Below, one piece after another: positions 47,205-58,967 of a stretch of 64,000 nucleotides of DNA. Source of the stretch: Chlorops oryzae (lineage: Eukaryota; Arthropoda; Insecta; Diptera; Chloropidae); assembly GCA_020466095.1 (NCBI GenBank), contig CM035806.1, forward strand, positions 1,271,602 to 1,335,601, in the 5' to 3' direction. The notes under the pieces are model-generated. The model did not search any database. It was not told the origin of the DNA and was given only the letters and a program-made list of their open reading frames with translations. A program made the translations under genes and the position numbers. Position 1 is the first letter of the stretch. Each line of letters starts with the position of its first letter.

Positions 47205-47792
47205 CCCAGCGGGAAATTATCGCCTGCATGACAAAGTCACCAATGATGTCATCGATGACATATAGGTGACATTGTCATGCATGCAACCCTGGGAGATAAT
47301 ATCATCGTCTAGGTATGCTGTTCATGTGCTTGCATCTCATTGGCTAATAAAATTTAAATAAGGTTTTAGCGTCAGTTGAGCGTTAGCATGTGGCGTAGTG
47401 GATGCGTCCTCGACTCACAATCCGAAGATCGCGGGTTGGATCCCTGGCTGAGGCGAACAAAAATTGTTAAAAATAGATTTTTTTAAAATTTTCGAAATAT
47501 TCAAAGAGAGTGCAAAGAAGAGATTTTTTCAAACTGACATTTAGAGAGAAAAGAGCAATGTGCTGCTCTCAAATGGTTTTTTCGCCATCGCACCGCCCCT
47601 ATGACAATGGCGTGCCAATGCTATATGAGGGCTCACCAGTAGTGACATTTTCTAATCTTCCGGTGATAATGTCACCGCCGAAGTCCCTGTCAGCTCCTGT
47701 GTAAATTTCATACAAAGTATCACCGGAAAAAGAGCATGCATTCCGGCTCCGAAGTCACTAGGACATCCGTCCGCGGGACATTTCCCGCTGGG
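47205..47792 (+). mobile_element. TIR element CCCAGCGGGAAAT with tRNA-like core, copy 1
   Basis: Ends CCCAGCGGGAAAT and ATTTCCCGCTGGG. The same element, inverted, is at 55811-56400 and matches end to end with scattered differences. Internal repeats of ATGACAT / TGTCATC type near the left end and GTCACCGG / CCGGTGA near the right. A tRNA-like core lies at 47386-47460. About 590 bp, no transposase. Confidence 0.82.
47386..47460 (+). other. tRNA-like core of the CCCAGCGGG element
   Basis: A-box TGGCGTAGTGG (exact to consensus) and B-box-like GGTTGGATCCC at tRNA distance; loop CTCACAA between partly pairing arms would place a CAC anticodon. Conserved in the second copy (minus, 56222-56150). Confidence 0.5.
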
Positions 47793-48528
47793 GAAGTTTG
47801 TTTTTTACACACACGAACGCAGCCGACCCGACCGGTTTTCGCACGAATACGAATCGGTATACGCTGTACATGTGCTGCTGCTGCTTCGGCAGAAATTTCT
47901 CTTCCAAGCACATGTGCTTGGGTAATCGAAATTTGGCCGACACTGGTTTAGGGCAATCGTATGCTCGCACACGAACACCAAATACCCCACGTTTTAAAAA
48001 AATTAAGAATACAGTTTTTTAGCTAATAACTTTCAAATTTGTCATCCGATCATTGTGTTCTGTGGCTTTAAATGTTCGTTACGATTCTAGCAAAAATGGG
48101 TATCCCTAATATTGGGATAATTTGCACTGGTTGCTAAGATATGGCTCGATAAGTGAGTGATAATAGCGAAAAATGGCCCTTCTGATCTCGTAGAAGCCAC
48201 AATTATAGTCGTAAGCGTAGCGTTTGGGCACTTGAAATTTGTGTACGGTCTCCACCTTTCCCGGATCAGGTCTATCTGATTGGCTATTTTATACGGTTAT
48301 AATTGAGCTATGGCCCGAAATATGGGCCATTGACTTTTTGCACATTTTTGGCGATATCTCGGAAACGCTACTTAAATCCATCTTAAAACCATTGACCTTT
48401 TTCGAATGAGGCGCCCTATATAGTAACAAAAAATAATCAAGAGAAGAAAAAAAAAATGGTCGAATCGATGTAGCATTGTGTTATTCAACCTAATGTGTTG
48501 AAATTAATCAATTTAAATGTAAGCATAT
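47793..48528. other. No gene recognised
   Basis: Sequence beside the TIR element includes a TGCTGCTGCTGC-like stretch (47872) and then AT-rich DNA. No supported coding region. Confidence 0.45.
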
Positions 48529-48694
48529 TAGGGGTATTCACAAAGGCGTGTTAAAAACGTTGGAAAATCGGAAAATTGCGACTTCTTAAAAAAATTTTAA
48601 ACTTTTTTTTTGTATCTTGCACAACTTTTTAAGCATTGAAAATTTTCCGATTTTCCGACTTTCCTATTTTCCGACGCCTTTGTGAGTACCCCTA
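48529..48694. mobile_element. Small MITE, TAGGGGTATTCACAAAGGCG ends
   Basis: TAGGGGTATTCACAAAGGCG and CGCCTTTGTGAGTACCCCTA are inverted with one mismatch; inner GGAAAATCGGAAAAT / ATTTTCCGATTTTCC also pair. 166 bp hairpin-forming element; no clear TSD. Confidence 0.75.
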
Positions 48695-49240
48695 TTTTTT
48701 TATTTTTTCAAATTTTTGATAAATCTTTTTTTCGTTTCGAATCGAATAATTCTCGATCCTTCAATGTTTAAACAAAAACAATACCTACGTTTTCTAAATT
48801 TAAAGCATAATTTATGGAGCAAACATTTTTCTTACCAACATTTTGCGATAAAGTTTAGTGAAGTTGAACTTCAAAACGCTTTTTTAACTTCAAAAAAAAA
48901 TTCATATTGAATTTAAAAATCGATTTGAATAATAACTTTATGCGAGTTGAACAAAATTTTAACTCCATAAAGTATGCTTTAAATTTATAAATGCAACAAA
49001 ATCCGAGCCCTGATCATTTGTCTTTTGAACGTCCATTTTTAGGTATTGATATTTGACATATTAGTTTTTTCCTGAGGTGGTTCGAATATCAGCTAAGTCT
49101 TCTCGAAAAGCTGATATCGCACCAAGGCAACTAAAGTGACACAACTCAAAATTTTTGAATTTCGAGTTATCCTATTGACCTTGTTACTAAGTCACCTGTC
49201 TACCTGCAGGAAAAATTCTATTCAGTTTTTTCTTATTATT

Positions 49241-49428
49241 AGAGCTCGGATTTTGATTTTTTTTAAATTTTTTGGAATTTATTGAATATTTTGAATTTTT
49301 TTGTATTTAACTGTGCTTTTTGAATATTTTGAATTTAATGTTTTTTTTTTTTAAATTTTTTTGAATATTTAAAAAAGTGTTTTTTTTTTCATTTTTTTTC
49401 ATATTCAAATTCCGAGGCCTACTTGTTA
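49241..49428. mobile_element. AT-rich MITE-like unit, AGAGCTCGGATTTTGA ends
   Basis: AGAGCTCGGATTTTGA faces TCAAATTCCGAGGCCT; the interior is GAATATTTTGAATTTTT low-complexity sequence. A relative lies at 53283-53604. Confidence 0.55.
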
Positions 49429-49429
49429 T

Positions 49430-49800
49430 GAAAGACCAAAAAAAAAGAAAAAAAGGCGTAATGCTTTTCTTCTTGCTTTGATTGACATTGCGACGCATTT
49501 TGCTTTTCGCGTTTTCTGAAAAATGGCAAATTTTTGAGTTGTGCCTCTTTAGTTGCCTGGATGCGATATGATCAATTCTGTTATCGAGCTCGCCATCAAT
49601 CATCACATCCAATCTTCTTCTTCGTTCCTTTGTTGTAGAGAACGTTCAGTCCTATGGGGAGCATAGGGCGGAATCACGTCGAAATTTACATCACCAAGCA
49701 AGGCCAAAATTATTTGCTAAGAAAATTCTTTACAAACAGGCAAACAGACAGAGAAATAGAATATCCTAGTAACACGATTAATTAATTTATTATTATAAGT
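49430..49800. other. No gene recognised
   Basis: AT-rich; nothing coding or structured seen. Confidence 0.45.
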
Positions 49801-49911
49801 ATTTCCCATATTTTATATCGTCTATCTCGAATGGTCCCGGGTGTTACACATACGTTCGCACAAACATAATATACCCTATATGACTCGGAGTGTGTCAGGC
49901 GTATAAAAAAT
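49801..49911 (-). mobile_element. DINE-like 5'-end fragment
   Basis: On the minus strand it reads TATACGCCTGACACACTC ... GTGTAACACCCGGGACCATTC, matching the first about 110 bases of the element at 4781. Truncated on its 3' side. Confidence 0.6.
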
Positions 49912-51957
49912 AAATTGCTCTTCTCCATATGCAATCGTGCAAATGAGTGCTTTTTAAATTGAATGCAGTGAATACTCGTCGATACCCATAAAAAATGTAA
50001 CAGCGAAAACATGAACACCTAAACTTTAAAGCTTTTCTTCTGACGTATAATTCGTGAGAAAATCGCGCTTGAGCCTTGAGTGTTCTCGTATGGGAGGCTT
50101 CACAGTTGGTAAAGAAAAAAGCTTTTGCCCAGCATGGGTTGTACACTCACTAAAAGCGAGAGAGAGAGAGAGAACCTAAGCGGAAGCTTTTTTAATTTTT
50201 TTAATAGACTGGACAAGAACACGTTCCTCTGCACGTTCTTTTGCAATCGAAATATTAAATATTTAAAAAAGAATTTTTTTTTTTTTTGAAAAACATTGCA
50301 CTTACGTTATTCGTGATCAGCGTTGAATTCTGTATGGTTTTTTTCAAACCGATTCACAACTATGAAACCGACATTTTTTGCAGCTTATTTTTGAGAATTT
50401 CTTGATGAAAGAATTTGTTTGTTTGTTTGTTTTTTGAATTTAAAAATACCATTCCTTTCACTTTGCTCTTCAACGCTGAACGTTATCAAAGTCCCATGAT
50501 TGGCAATTTTCGGTTTTTGAGTGAACACATTATAAAGTCTGATCCATTTGTGTATTGTGTTTGCTGTGCTGCAGCAGTTTCGAGACTCAATCAAGCGCAG
50601 AGAAGAATTTCTGGTGAGCGGCATAAAACAGTCCAATCAACGGTGAAATTAATGTTATATAAAACAGGCTTCGAGGGTGGAACTGTTGTTTAAGAAGCGA
50701 CAATCAAATCAACATGCTCGACGTAATCAATTTTTGTTTTTGTTTTTTTTTTGTACAAAATAAAATAAATCTATTCGAATGCTATATGAACAAACATTTC
50801 AAAATCCATATTTCCTTTTAGGACTATAATTTTTGTATTTTTTTTTGCAGAAATATTAGAGGGATTCATTCAGCTTCGGAAACTTAACGAAAAGTTACAA
50901 AGGCATTTTCAAAGCTGCATGAATGAATCCCTGTATTGTGTTAAATAAAAATTCAAAAAAAAAAAGAAAAAAGTAATTTTTAAATTTAATAGTTAAGCCA
51001 ACGTTTTTTGAAAGTATTTCTGAGAAATTTTTCAGAATTTTTGTAAAAGGCTGCTCAGCGCGGATGTCCCCAAAAAGTCCTGTTTTTCTGAGATGCTTTT
51101 GTCACTAGTCGGTGGAAAATTATTCAAGCTAATTTCGATGTACTTAAAAAGCAAGGACTTAAGACTTAATTTTGTTCAATATAAGGCACGTTTTTATATA
51201 ATTGCAACGAAAAACAACGAAGGTAAAGACTTATAAATGCATGTACATTTCATAAATATTCAAAAGCATTCTTTTTGGCTGCATTTAATAATGTTTATTT
51301 ACAACAGAAAACTTTAGTATAAATCATGAAAATATACATTTTTAAAATCTAACTATTTCTTTATTTGTTGGTTCGATAGAAGTCTGATATATTCATAACT
51401 TATTAGAGGAATATATAAGGTATTAAAAATAGGAATAAAAAAATTACCCGTTCTTCCGTATATTTATTTTTTTACTCCATTAAAGTTTTGTAATTTCTGA
51501 ATATCCAACCAAAAATTTGTGTTTTTTAAAGCAAAAAAAAACAAAATGACATTAAGCCCCTTTGCCTTAAAGTATATTTTTTATTTATTACTTATATATT
51601 GAAGAAGTCAAAAAACTTGAAAACAAAAAATTTGAAGTAATTTCACGAAAAAATAAATTTTTGACATTATTTTTAGTGAATCGACTTGAGCGAATTATTT
51701 TGTTAAAGCAGTTTTGCTTAAAATCGTCTTAGTTGAGCGCCCTCTAGTGGTGATCTAAAGAGTCAAACCATTAATATTTTTCTATAATTATATTATTTGC
51801 TTTATTATCTTTCCGAAAATATATATTTCATCAATATATTAAAGCAGTTTTTTTTTGGATTTTTGTCTATGGAACGAAGCACTGTGCGAAGTGCTTTCTT
51901 TGTTATAAGAAATGGAGATTTTACTCTTGTAGTTCTAATGCTTCAATGTCTCATTAT
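49912..51957. other. No gene recognised
   Basis: AT-rich with a (GA)n run at 50156-50173 and TTTGTTTG tract at 50417. Contains GAGGGATTCATTCAGCTT (50859) and an inverse AGCTGCATGAATGAATCCC (50912), a small hairpin. No protein gene supported. Confidence 0.45.
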
Positions 51958-52198
51958 TAGAGCGTGTATTTTTAAGCATTTATAAATTTGAAGCATACTT
52001 TGTGGGGGGGATATTTTTTTTCTTATCACCATTTTAGAAATAAGTAGCGAATTTGAACTTCAAGGGGATTTCCTAGCTTTGAAAAAGTCTTAAATAGGCT
52101 AAAAATCGATTTGAATCTTAACTTTATGTAAATTGAACAAACTTTTTGCCCCATAAAGTACGCTTCAATTTTATAAATGCTTAAAAATACACGCTCTA
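51958..52198. mobile_element. hAT-like MITE, about 49-bp TIR, exact 8-bp TSD
   Basis: Begins TAGAGCGTGTATTTTTAAGC and ends GCTTAAAAATACACGCTCTA; inverted similarity continues to about 52007 / 52150. Flanked by CTCATTAT at 51950-51957 and 52199-52206. Confidence 0.92.
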
Positions 52199-52479
52199 CT
52201 CATTATGTTCTTAAAACATTATAACATAAATACGTTGCATACTTCCAGGCTTCAAATTTTTATTTTCATTTTTATTTCAATTTGAAAAAAAAGGCAATTG
52301 ATGAAGCCCAAATGGTCTATAAAATTTAATAAAATAAAAAAAATAAATTTAGTAAATTTTGGAGTCCATTTACATGAAAACAAGGCTTGGATACTTTCCC
52401 TTCGAATTGTGCCTAAACATCTTGAAAAACGTAGCTTATAAATAAGCTATCACTTGTACGTATGTATGTATGTATGTAC

Positions 52480-52948
52480 CAGCGTTGCCAGATGAATTTT
52501 CTTAAAAAGCGGGATTTTTTAAAAATTTATCCAAAAAATGCGGAATTTCACAAGCAATTGCGGGACAAATTTAAATTTACTTTCGCGAGACAACAAATGT
52601 GGAATTCCAACAAAAACCCCTTAACAAAGTATTAATTATGTATATTCAGAATTACTTTTTCTTTCTATGGCTTTATTGCTCGCATTCAAAGATTTTAACA
52701 TTTTGTTACGTTAGTAAATTATTTTTAAATTTCTTACATTTTGTTACATTAGTAGATTATTTCAAATTTATTTGTACTTTTCTGACCCTTTCACCGAATC
52801 TAAGATTTCTTTTTTATCTTTAACAAACTAAAAGTTAGTTTCCATATATTTGAAAAAAAAACGGGATTTTTCATGTCCCGGCGGGACATTATAATTTTAG
52901 GCCAAAAAGCGGGACATCCCGCAAAATGCGGGACGTCTGGCAACGCTG
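52480..52948. mobile_element. hAT-like MITE CAGCGTTGCCAGA in a GTAT microsatellite
   Basis: TIR CAGCGTTGCCAGA / TCTGGCAACGCTG, flanked by GTATGTAC at 52472-52479 and 52949-52956. The flanks are part of a (GTAT)n repeat, so the TSD is less diagnostic. Internal GCGGGAC motifs near both ends. Confidence 0.85.
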
Positions 52949-52991
52949 GTATGTACGTATGTATGTATGAATGTTGGAGTGGCTGCCACTA

Positions 52992-53700
52992 CCCAGCAGG
53001 AAATGTCCCGGTGAAACAATCAATGATTTCAGCATGACATTAGAGCCGCGACTCCTCCTGATTATACACCAACTTTCTAATGAAATTAACACACAAGCGG
53101 CATTGGCAGTCATAAGAGCATATGTCACGAGTTGGTCATCGAAAGTGGAGTAGATCTACTCCGTCGTATCGATACCTCCTGTTTTGCAAGACAATGTCAT
53201 CGTTCGGGAGTGATACTATCTTCTTTCGATGACATTGCCATTATAATTACGACGAATATTACCTTCATTCGATGACAATAACTAGAGCTCCGATTTTAAA
53301 TATTTTGAATTTTTTTGAATTTTTTTGCATTTAACTGTGCTTTTTGAATATTTTATTCACTGAAGTAGGCTTTTTTTTTGTTAAATTGACAATTCAACAT
53401 TTTAATAGGCATACTAAATCGAACTAATTTTGAATTTTTGACTGTGAATTTTTTGAATATTTTGAATTTTTTGCATTTTTGTTTGATTTTTTTTGAATAT
53501 TTTGAATTTTTTGCACTTTTTTGTGCATTTTTTTTGATATTTTTTGAATACTTTTTTGAATTTTTTTTTCATTTTTTTACATATTCAAATTCCGAGGCAT
53601 AACAATAACATTGGAATTGAAGATTACTCAAATTTTCCCCTTGATATCCTTGATGAAAAAATTAATGAATTTGTCCTTTATGAGAAAATTTCCGGCTGGG
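52992..53700. mobile_element. TIR element CCCAGCAGGAAATGTCCC (composite)
   Basis: Left CCCAGCAGGAAATGTCCCGG resembles the right-hand part of the CCCAGCGGG family; the right end is GAAAATTTCCGGCTGGG. The AT-rich unit at 53283-53604 is nested in it. No transposase. Confidence 0.6.
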
Positions 53701-53814
53701 TAAGACCGTTTGTCGGCCCGTTGTGATACTACGAGGGGGTTTCCTTGTGTATATGTGAGTAAATGTATTATTAATAAAACAAGGTATTTTTTTTAAAACA
53801 TTCAAAAGGTTTTA

Positions 53815-54460
53815 CAAGAACTGAAATACACTGAAAAAAATAGTTCAATTTTTTTTGTGCAAAAAATTTTCACAGTGTAAAATTTAAAAATAAATTCTTT
53901 TATATTTCTTGTCTTATTAACAATAAGTCACCGTTTGTTTCATCTTTTTATCTTAATTTTTTCTGGAGATATTAAATTTTTAAGAACATGCCGTATGAGT
54001 AATGTGTTTTGTATCATTTTCGCACACTTGTACTGGAAATTAGTACTAGAGCATCTATGTGCACTTTTAATTTTTTGAATATCTCACTTGCGCCATTTAA
54101 TTTGAATGAAATTTTTTTTAAAATGAAAGCAAATACTTAGAGGAATTTTTTTTTTAAATTTGTAGAGCGGCGTCAAACTGGAAATACACTGAAATAAATT
54201 GTTAAAATTATCTTTTTAGTTTTGTGGAAAAATTTTCTCAGTGTAAAAATTTTAAAAAAATTTCTTTTGATTTCCTGTTATATTAGCAACCTGGGAATAC
54301 ACTGAAAAAATTTTTTTAAATTGTCTCTTTAGTTTCTTGGAAAAAATTTTCTCAGTGTAAAACTTAAAAAAAAAATTTTTTTATTTCCTGTTATATTAGC
54401 AATCGTCCAACGTTTGTTTCATCTTCTTATCTTAATTAGGTTTTGAGATATAAAATTTTG
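53815..54460. repeat. Diverged copies of the 42-kb tandem-repeat family
   Basis: ACACTGAAAAAA ... CAGTGTAAAA inverted pairs at about 53828, 54186 and 54299, followed by the CAACGTTTGTTTCATCTT segment known from 41870-43878. Units are diverged and not tandem. Confidence 0.7.
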
Positions 54461-55617
54461 AAAAAAGGTTTATTGAAAAAGGAGTTTCAAGGATATTTCA
54501 AGGACCGTTCAAAATACAAATATAAAAAGGTAGTCTCTACAGTGTTTTTAGATGGCACCTTTCGAAAATTCAATAAAATTTAAAATTTCCTTTCATGATG
54601 CCGCATGCCTTTTTTGGTTAACCGCCACACCCTTTTGCATAGAGCTTACAATTAACGCAATGAAAACATTCTGAAGTTTTCATAAAAATTTGATTTCGCT
54701 ATTGCACACATTTTGTATAAACTTTTGTTTTGAAATGAATTTTTCATATGAAAAATTTTTACCCTAAAAGTATACTCTAAATTTCTTTCTTATTACATTG
54801 CAAGATTGTATGAATTTCATTGGAAAATGTTGTAACATATTTTACTTCAGTACAGCCAAATTTGCTTAGCAATTTTTTTTTGGGCCAAGTAGTTTTTGAA
54901 AATTAATATTATGACAAAATTAACAGTATAAACGATTTTCAAAACAAAGTGTTTTTAGGGGGTGGCATCGTGCTCTGAAAACGCCAAAAAACAAGATTTT
55001 TTGTATGGGGAATTTCGTTTTTCCTTGATAGTGTCCATGATATTGGTCATCTTTGCTTGGACCAAGTGGATTTTGTAGGGTAATTTGAAGGTCTTTCCGG
55101 TACTATGGGTACTAACTATAAAATCGGGTTTGTTTTAGGGTGTGGCAAACGATTTCCAAAATGAGCATTTCCGAAATTCTACGCTTTTTAAGCTATACAG
55201 ACCAGAAACCTTATTGATATATTTAATATTTATATAAAATATAATATTTATATTTTTTAGAGACTTATCAATCACATGAAAAAACATCAACATAACCCCC
55301 GTTAATTTATTACTTTGTATGAAAATGAAACATAAATAAAATTAATTTTCCTGAAAAAGCTACATTGTTATATAGCTCCATATTTTCTTATACATATATA
55401 TGGAAAAAAAAATCTTTTTCCAACTTGAAGACTGAAGATTTTGCTTTAAGAAAATGTGATTTTAGATTTGTCGGACGATTTTGAAAAAATTGAAAAAATG
55501 ACACCTTGCTTATTACATTAAACCATAATCATATAAAAATTAGAAATTATAACGCCTCCTTTATGTGACGCCCAATTTTGTTCATAAAAATTGCTATTAA
55601 AGGCGCTAAATAGCCTG
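54461..55617. other. No gene recognised
   Basis: AT-rich; segments such as GGGTGTGGCAAACGA (55138) resemble internal DINE-like text, but no clear element or gene. Confidence 0.4.
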
Positions 55618-55796
55618 CCCAGCAAACATTTTCTGAGTGCTCCGAATTATGAGTCCGAAATGAGTCTAAAATATAAGATGACCTTCGCAAGAAGAAAAAG
55701 ACGCTCTTTAAGACTCTTAAAAGAGTTCATTATGTGGGCTCCGACTACTATAGGGATTCATATATGAGTCTTTTAGGCCTTAGAATGTTGGCTGGG
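55618..55796. mobile_element. Small MITE CCCAGCAAACATT
   Basis: CCCAGCAAACATTTTCTGAG faces CTTAGAATGTTGGCTGGG; 179 bp, interior rich in GAGTCC / GACTC motifs. TSD unclear. Confidence 0.75.
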
Positions 55797-55810
55797 TGTA
55801 AAGTTAGTAG

Positions 55811-56400
55811 CCCAGCGGGAAATGTCCCGCGGACATCCCCGATAATGTCCTAGTGACTTCGGAGCCGGAATACATGCTATTTCCGGTGACACTTTGTATG
55901 ACATTTACACAGGAGCTGACAGGGACTTCAGCGGTGACATTATCACCGGAAGATTAGAAAATGTCACTGGTGAGCCCTCATATAGCATTGGCACGCCATT
56001 GTCATAGGGGGGGGTCGATGGCGAAAAAAACCATTTGAGAGCAGCACATTGCTCTTTTCTCTCTAAATGTCAGTTTGATAAATCTCTTCTTTGCCTTCTC
56101 TTTGAATATTTCGAAAATTTTTAAAAATCTATTTTTAACAGTTTTTTGTTCGCCTCAGCCAGGGATCGAAACCGCGATCTTCGGATTGTGAGTCGAGGAC
56201 GCATCCACTACGCCACATGCTAACGCTGAACTGACGCTAAAACCTTATTTAAATTTCAATAGCCAATGGGATTCAAGCACATGAACAGCATACCTAGACG
56301 ATGACATGTCCTCCAATATGTCATGCATGACAATGTCACCTATATGTCATCTATGACATCACTGATGACATTGTCACGCAGGAGATAATTTTCCGCTGGG
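55811..56400 (-). mobile_element. TIR element CCCAGCGGG with tRNA-like core, copy 2 (inverted)
   Basis: Inverse of 47205-47792 from end to end. The tRNA-like core reads on the minus strand (56222-56150) with A-box TGGCGTAGTGG and B-box-like TTTCGATCCC. With copy 1 it forms an 8-kb-spaced inverted pair. Confidence 0.82.
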
Positions 56401-56912
56401 ATATTTTAAAGTTCCTAAGTGTAAGTGAGAACAAAAATTGGATACTTTTCGACATACTAGTACCTAAAAATCCTGAAAAATAAAGCAGATTACTCCAAAA
56501 TGTTGAAAAAGCGGGCCTTTTTTTTTGGAAAATCCGCTTAGTGCAACCTCTAAACCTTTTACGAAAAATCTGAAAAAATTCTCAAAAATACTTCAACCCA
56601 TAAGCTTTCGAAAAAAGCGCATTCAAGAAAAAAAAAATTTTTTTTTTTGGGATACCCTTGTATGGATATCTGTTTATAGTCCATTAAGGTTCATTGCTTC
56701 ACTTTTCTCAACCAGACTTGCACTTCAACTTTTTGCTACTAAATACTATTTACTTTTACTACTATCGGAGTATGGGCTGAAAAAATTACTTACTACGAAA
56801 AATACGAGAGTAACGAAATGCATTCGTGTGTAACGTATCGTTATTCAGTATTATGCGGCGCACCCGTTACTCAGTTACGAATACATACGGTTACCGTACA
56901 GCTTTAGTTTTC
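56401..56912. other. 5' flank of the putative first exon
   Basis: AT-rich then more mixed toward the right; no TATA box at about -30 of the proposed start. No gene. Confidence 0.4.
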
Positions 56913-57588
56913 AGTTGAAATTCGTTGCGATCGGAACGGCGAAGCGGACAAAGCGCACGATCACTGTGTTCGTTTGCTAACCACCTGAGCGTTCAAATAA
57001 GAAGAAAACAACAGCAAAGCAAAAAGAAAACAACAACAAAGCAAGGCTCGTTGACTGTTGAATTCGGCTAGGAGGCAAAGCAATCGAAGCAAAAGTAACA
57101 ACAAGTGGCTCAAGTCAAGAATCTCAAAAATTCCAAAACCTATTTGAGCAGAAAAATAATTTTGTGCGCAAAATGCGATTGAAATAAAAAAGAAAAACAA
57201 AAACAGAAAAAAAAAAAACGTCAAAATTTATGAGATTTTAATAATTTTTTTTTGATTTTACTAACGCGGAACGGAAAAAGAAGTGAAAAAAACGGAAAAG
57301 AAAGTTGTTTTTTGTTTTGGCTTTATTTTCGAATTTCCTTTCATTCAACTTCTTCCGAACTGATTTGCATTGGGCCCGATCGGTAATTCATTCGGCGAGA
57401 ACTAAGTGGAAGAGAAGAGTAGCCCAAAACGAAGTCGTCCATTGTCTAAGTCTAACAGTGTGTAAAAAGAATCTTCGCAGCGCAGAAAAAGAAAAAGAAA
57501 AAGAGTCATTAGAAGCGTGAAAACTCGTTTCCATAGAACAGAGCCGAACCGAACACACCGTGGAGGATCTACAGAGTCTTCTGTACCA
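56913..57588 (+). promoter_or_regulatory. Putative core promoter and noncoding first exon
   Basis: Initiator TTTTCAGTTG (A at 56913), then GCGATCGGAACGG about 15 bases downstream, close to the fly MTE/DPE-type downstream motif although about two bases nearer than usual. What follows is CAA/AGC-rich, typical of fly 5' UTRs (AACAACAGCAAAGC), and ends at a strong donor CCA|GTAAGTAAG at 57588/57589. No convincing ATG frame inside. The gene would extend right, past a long first intron; its product is not visible here. Confidence 0.4.
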
Positions 57589-58967
57589 GTAAGTAAGTTA
57601 TTCCTTCTATTTGACGCATAAGTCAGTGCTTTTATAAATTTAAAAAAAAAAAAAAATTTTTTTTTTTTTGTTATTAAAAAAACATCGAAAATTAAATGAA
57701 ATAGAATGGAAAGAAAATTCACTCTTTTTTCCTTTGGCCATTCATCAACCTGTCGAAGTGAGTGCAGCTCAATTTCTCTTCGTTTCATGTTGCCTTTTTT
57801 TTGGGTTTTCTTCATTCGTTGATCTCCTTCATCTTGTGGCTTAACTATGTTGATTATGATTATAACGATAATGACAATGATTATGAAAATGATGATGCTC
57901 TGCAGAATCAAGTTTAGTGGGCCGCGAAAATGCAGTATACGGTCAAATTGGGTGATAGATAAAAAGAAAACAAGACCGAGACTCTTGACTGAGAAAAGTG
58001 GAAATGTGCTTGAGTGCACTTTTCTCCTCTTGCTTTTTTATGCACGGCTTATTTACTATATACATATGTATACATATACATATGTATGTATAAACATTTT
58101 TTTGTATTTATTTGATTCCATTTCGCTGTATGGTATACGAGCACAAAGCAAAGTGCGCAATAATTTAAAACAAGCTGCCTTTGATTGTGTATAACGAGCT
58201 AACTAACGATGTACGAATGTACCCAACTCGGCTCGCCACTGTGCGACTGTTCTGTTTTCTGTGTTTGTATCTTGTATCTAGTATCTAGAACTCGGAACGC
58301 GTCACATTTCTACTTCGCTATGGAATAGTGAGCATCCCAAAACCAAAACAAAAAAAAAAAAAAAAAAAAAAAAAAAACAAAAACCGAAAATATTAAAACA
58401 AAGTCAAAAATGCCTCTTCTTTTTTCTTTAAATTAATATTGCTCTAGTTAATTTCATTTTTAATATTTTTTTTTTTGTATGTATTTAAAACAGTCTCTAC
58501 CCACACTAAATGACGTTGTGAAGTAGAGCAATTCTTCAGGTGAAACTCTAAAATTTTTATTTTCATTGAAGAATTGTAAAAAAAGCGAACTAAAAAGTTT
58601 CAAGCTTTTGATTCTTGAATTAAATGTGAATTCGACTCTCAACAGGACCGGACCGGATGTACTCGATTAGGGGAATAATCGATTCTTGATTTCCTATGGA
58701 AAGTACTCGATTAATTGTCAGAACCTCGATAAATCCTTTAAATCCATTAAAGCGTATTGTATTCAATCAGGTAGTCTCAATGAAAAACCATTATTGATGA
58801 ACTTAAAGACCACAGTGTTGGGAGCTTCGCTTATTTTGATTTGCAATTTTTTCTATTCAAGTACCCGATGTTCGGCCATTTCAATCACAAGAGTTGTTTT
58901 CAAAAGCAGAAAAATTTTTGAAGAAAATGTTTACAAACACATTCATATGTATATGTCTCTTATAGAC
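57589..58967. other. Putative intron or intergenic DNA
   Basis: AT-rich, with ATGATTATGAAAATGATGAT-type simple sequence (57870), TACATATGTATACATATACA (58063) and an A-run of about 35 (58349-58377). No coding exon recognised. Confidence 0.45.

Noticed and set aside
49307..49612. 101-residue minus-strand Lys/Asn-rich frame
   Set aside because: Lies over the AT-rich GAATATTTTGAATTTTT MITE unit; composition artefact.
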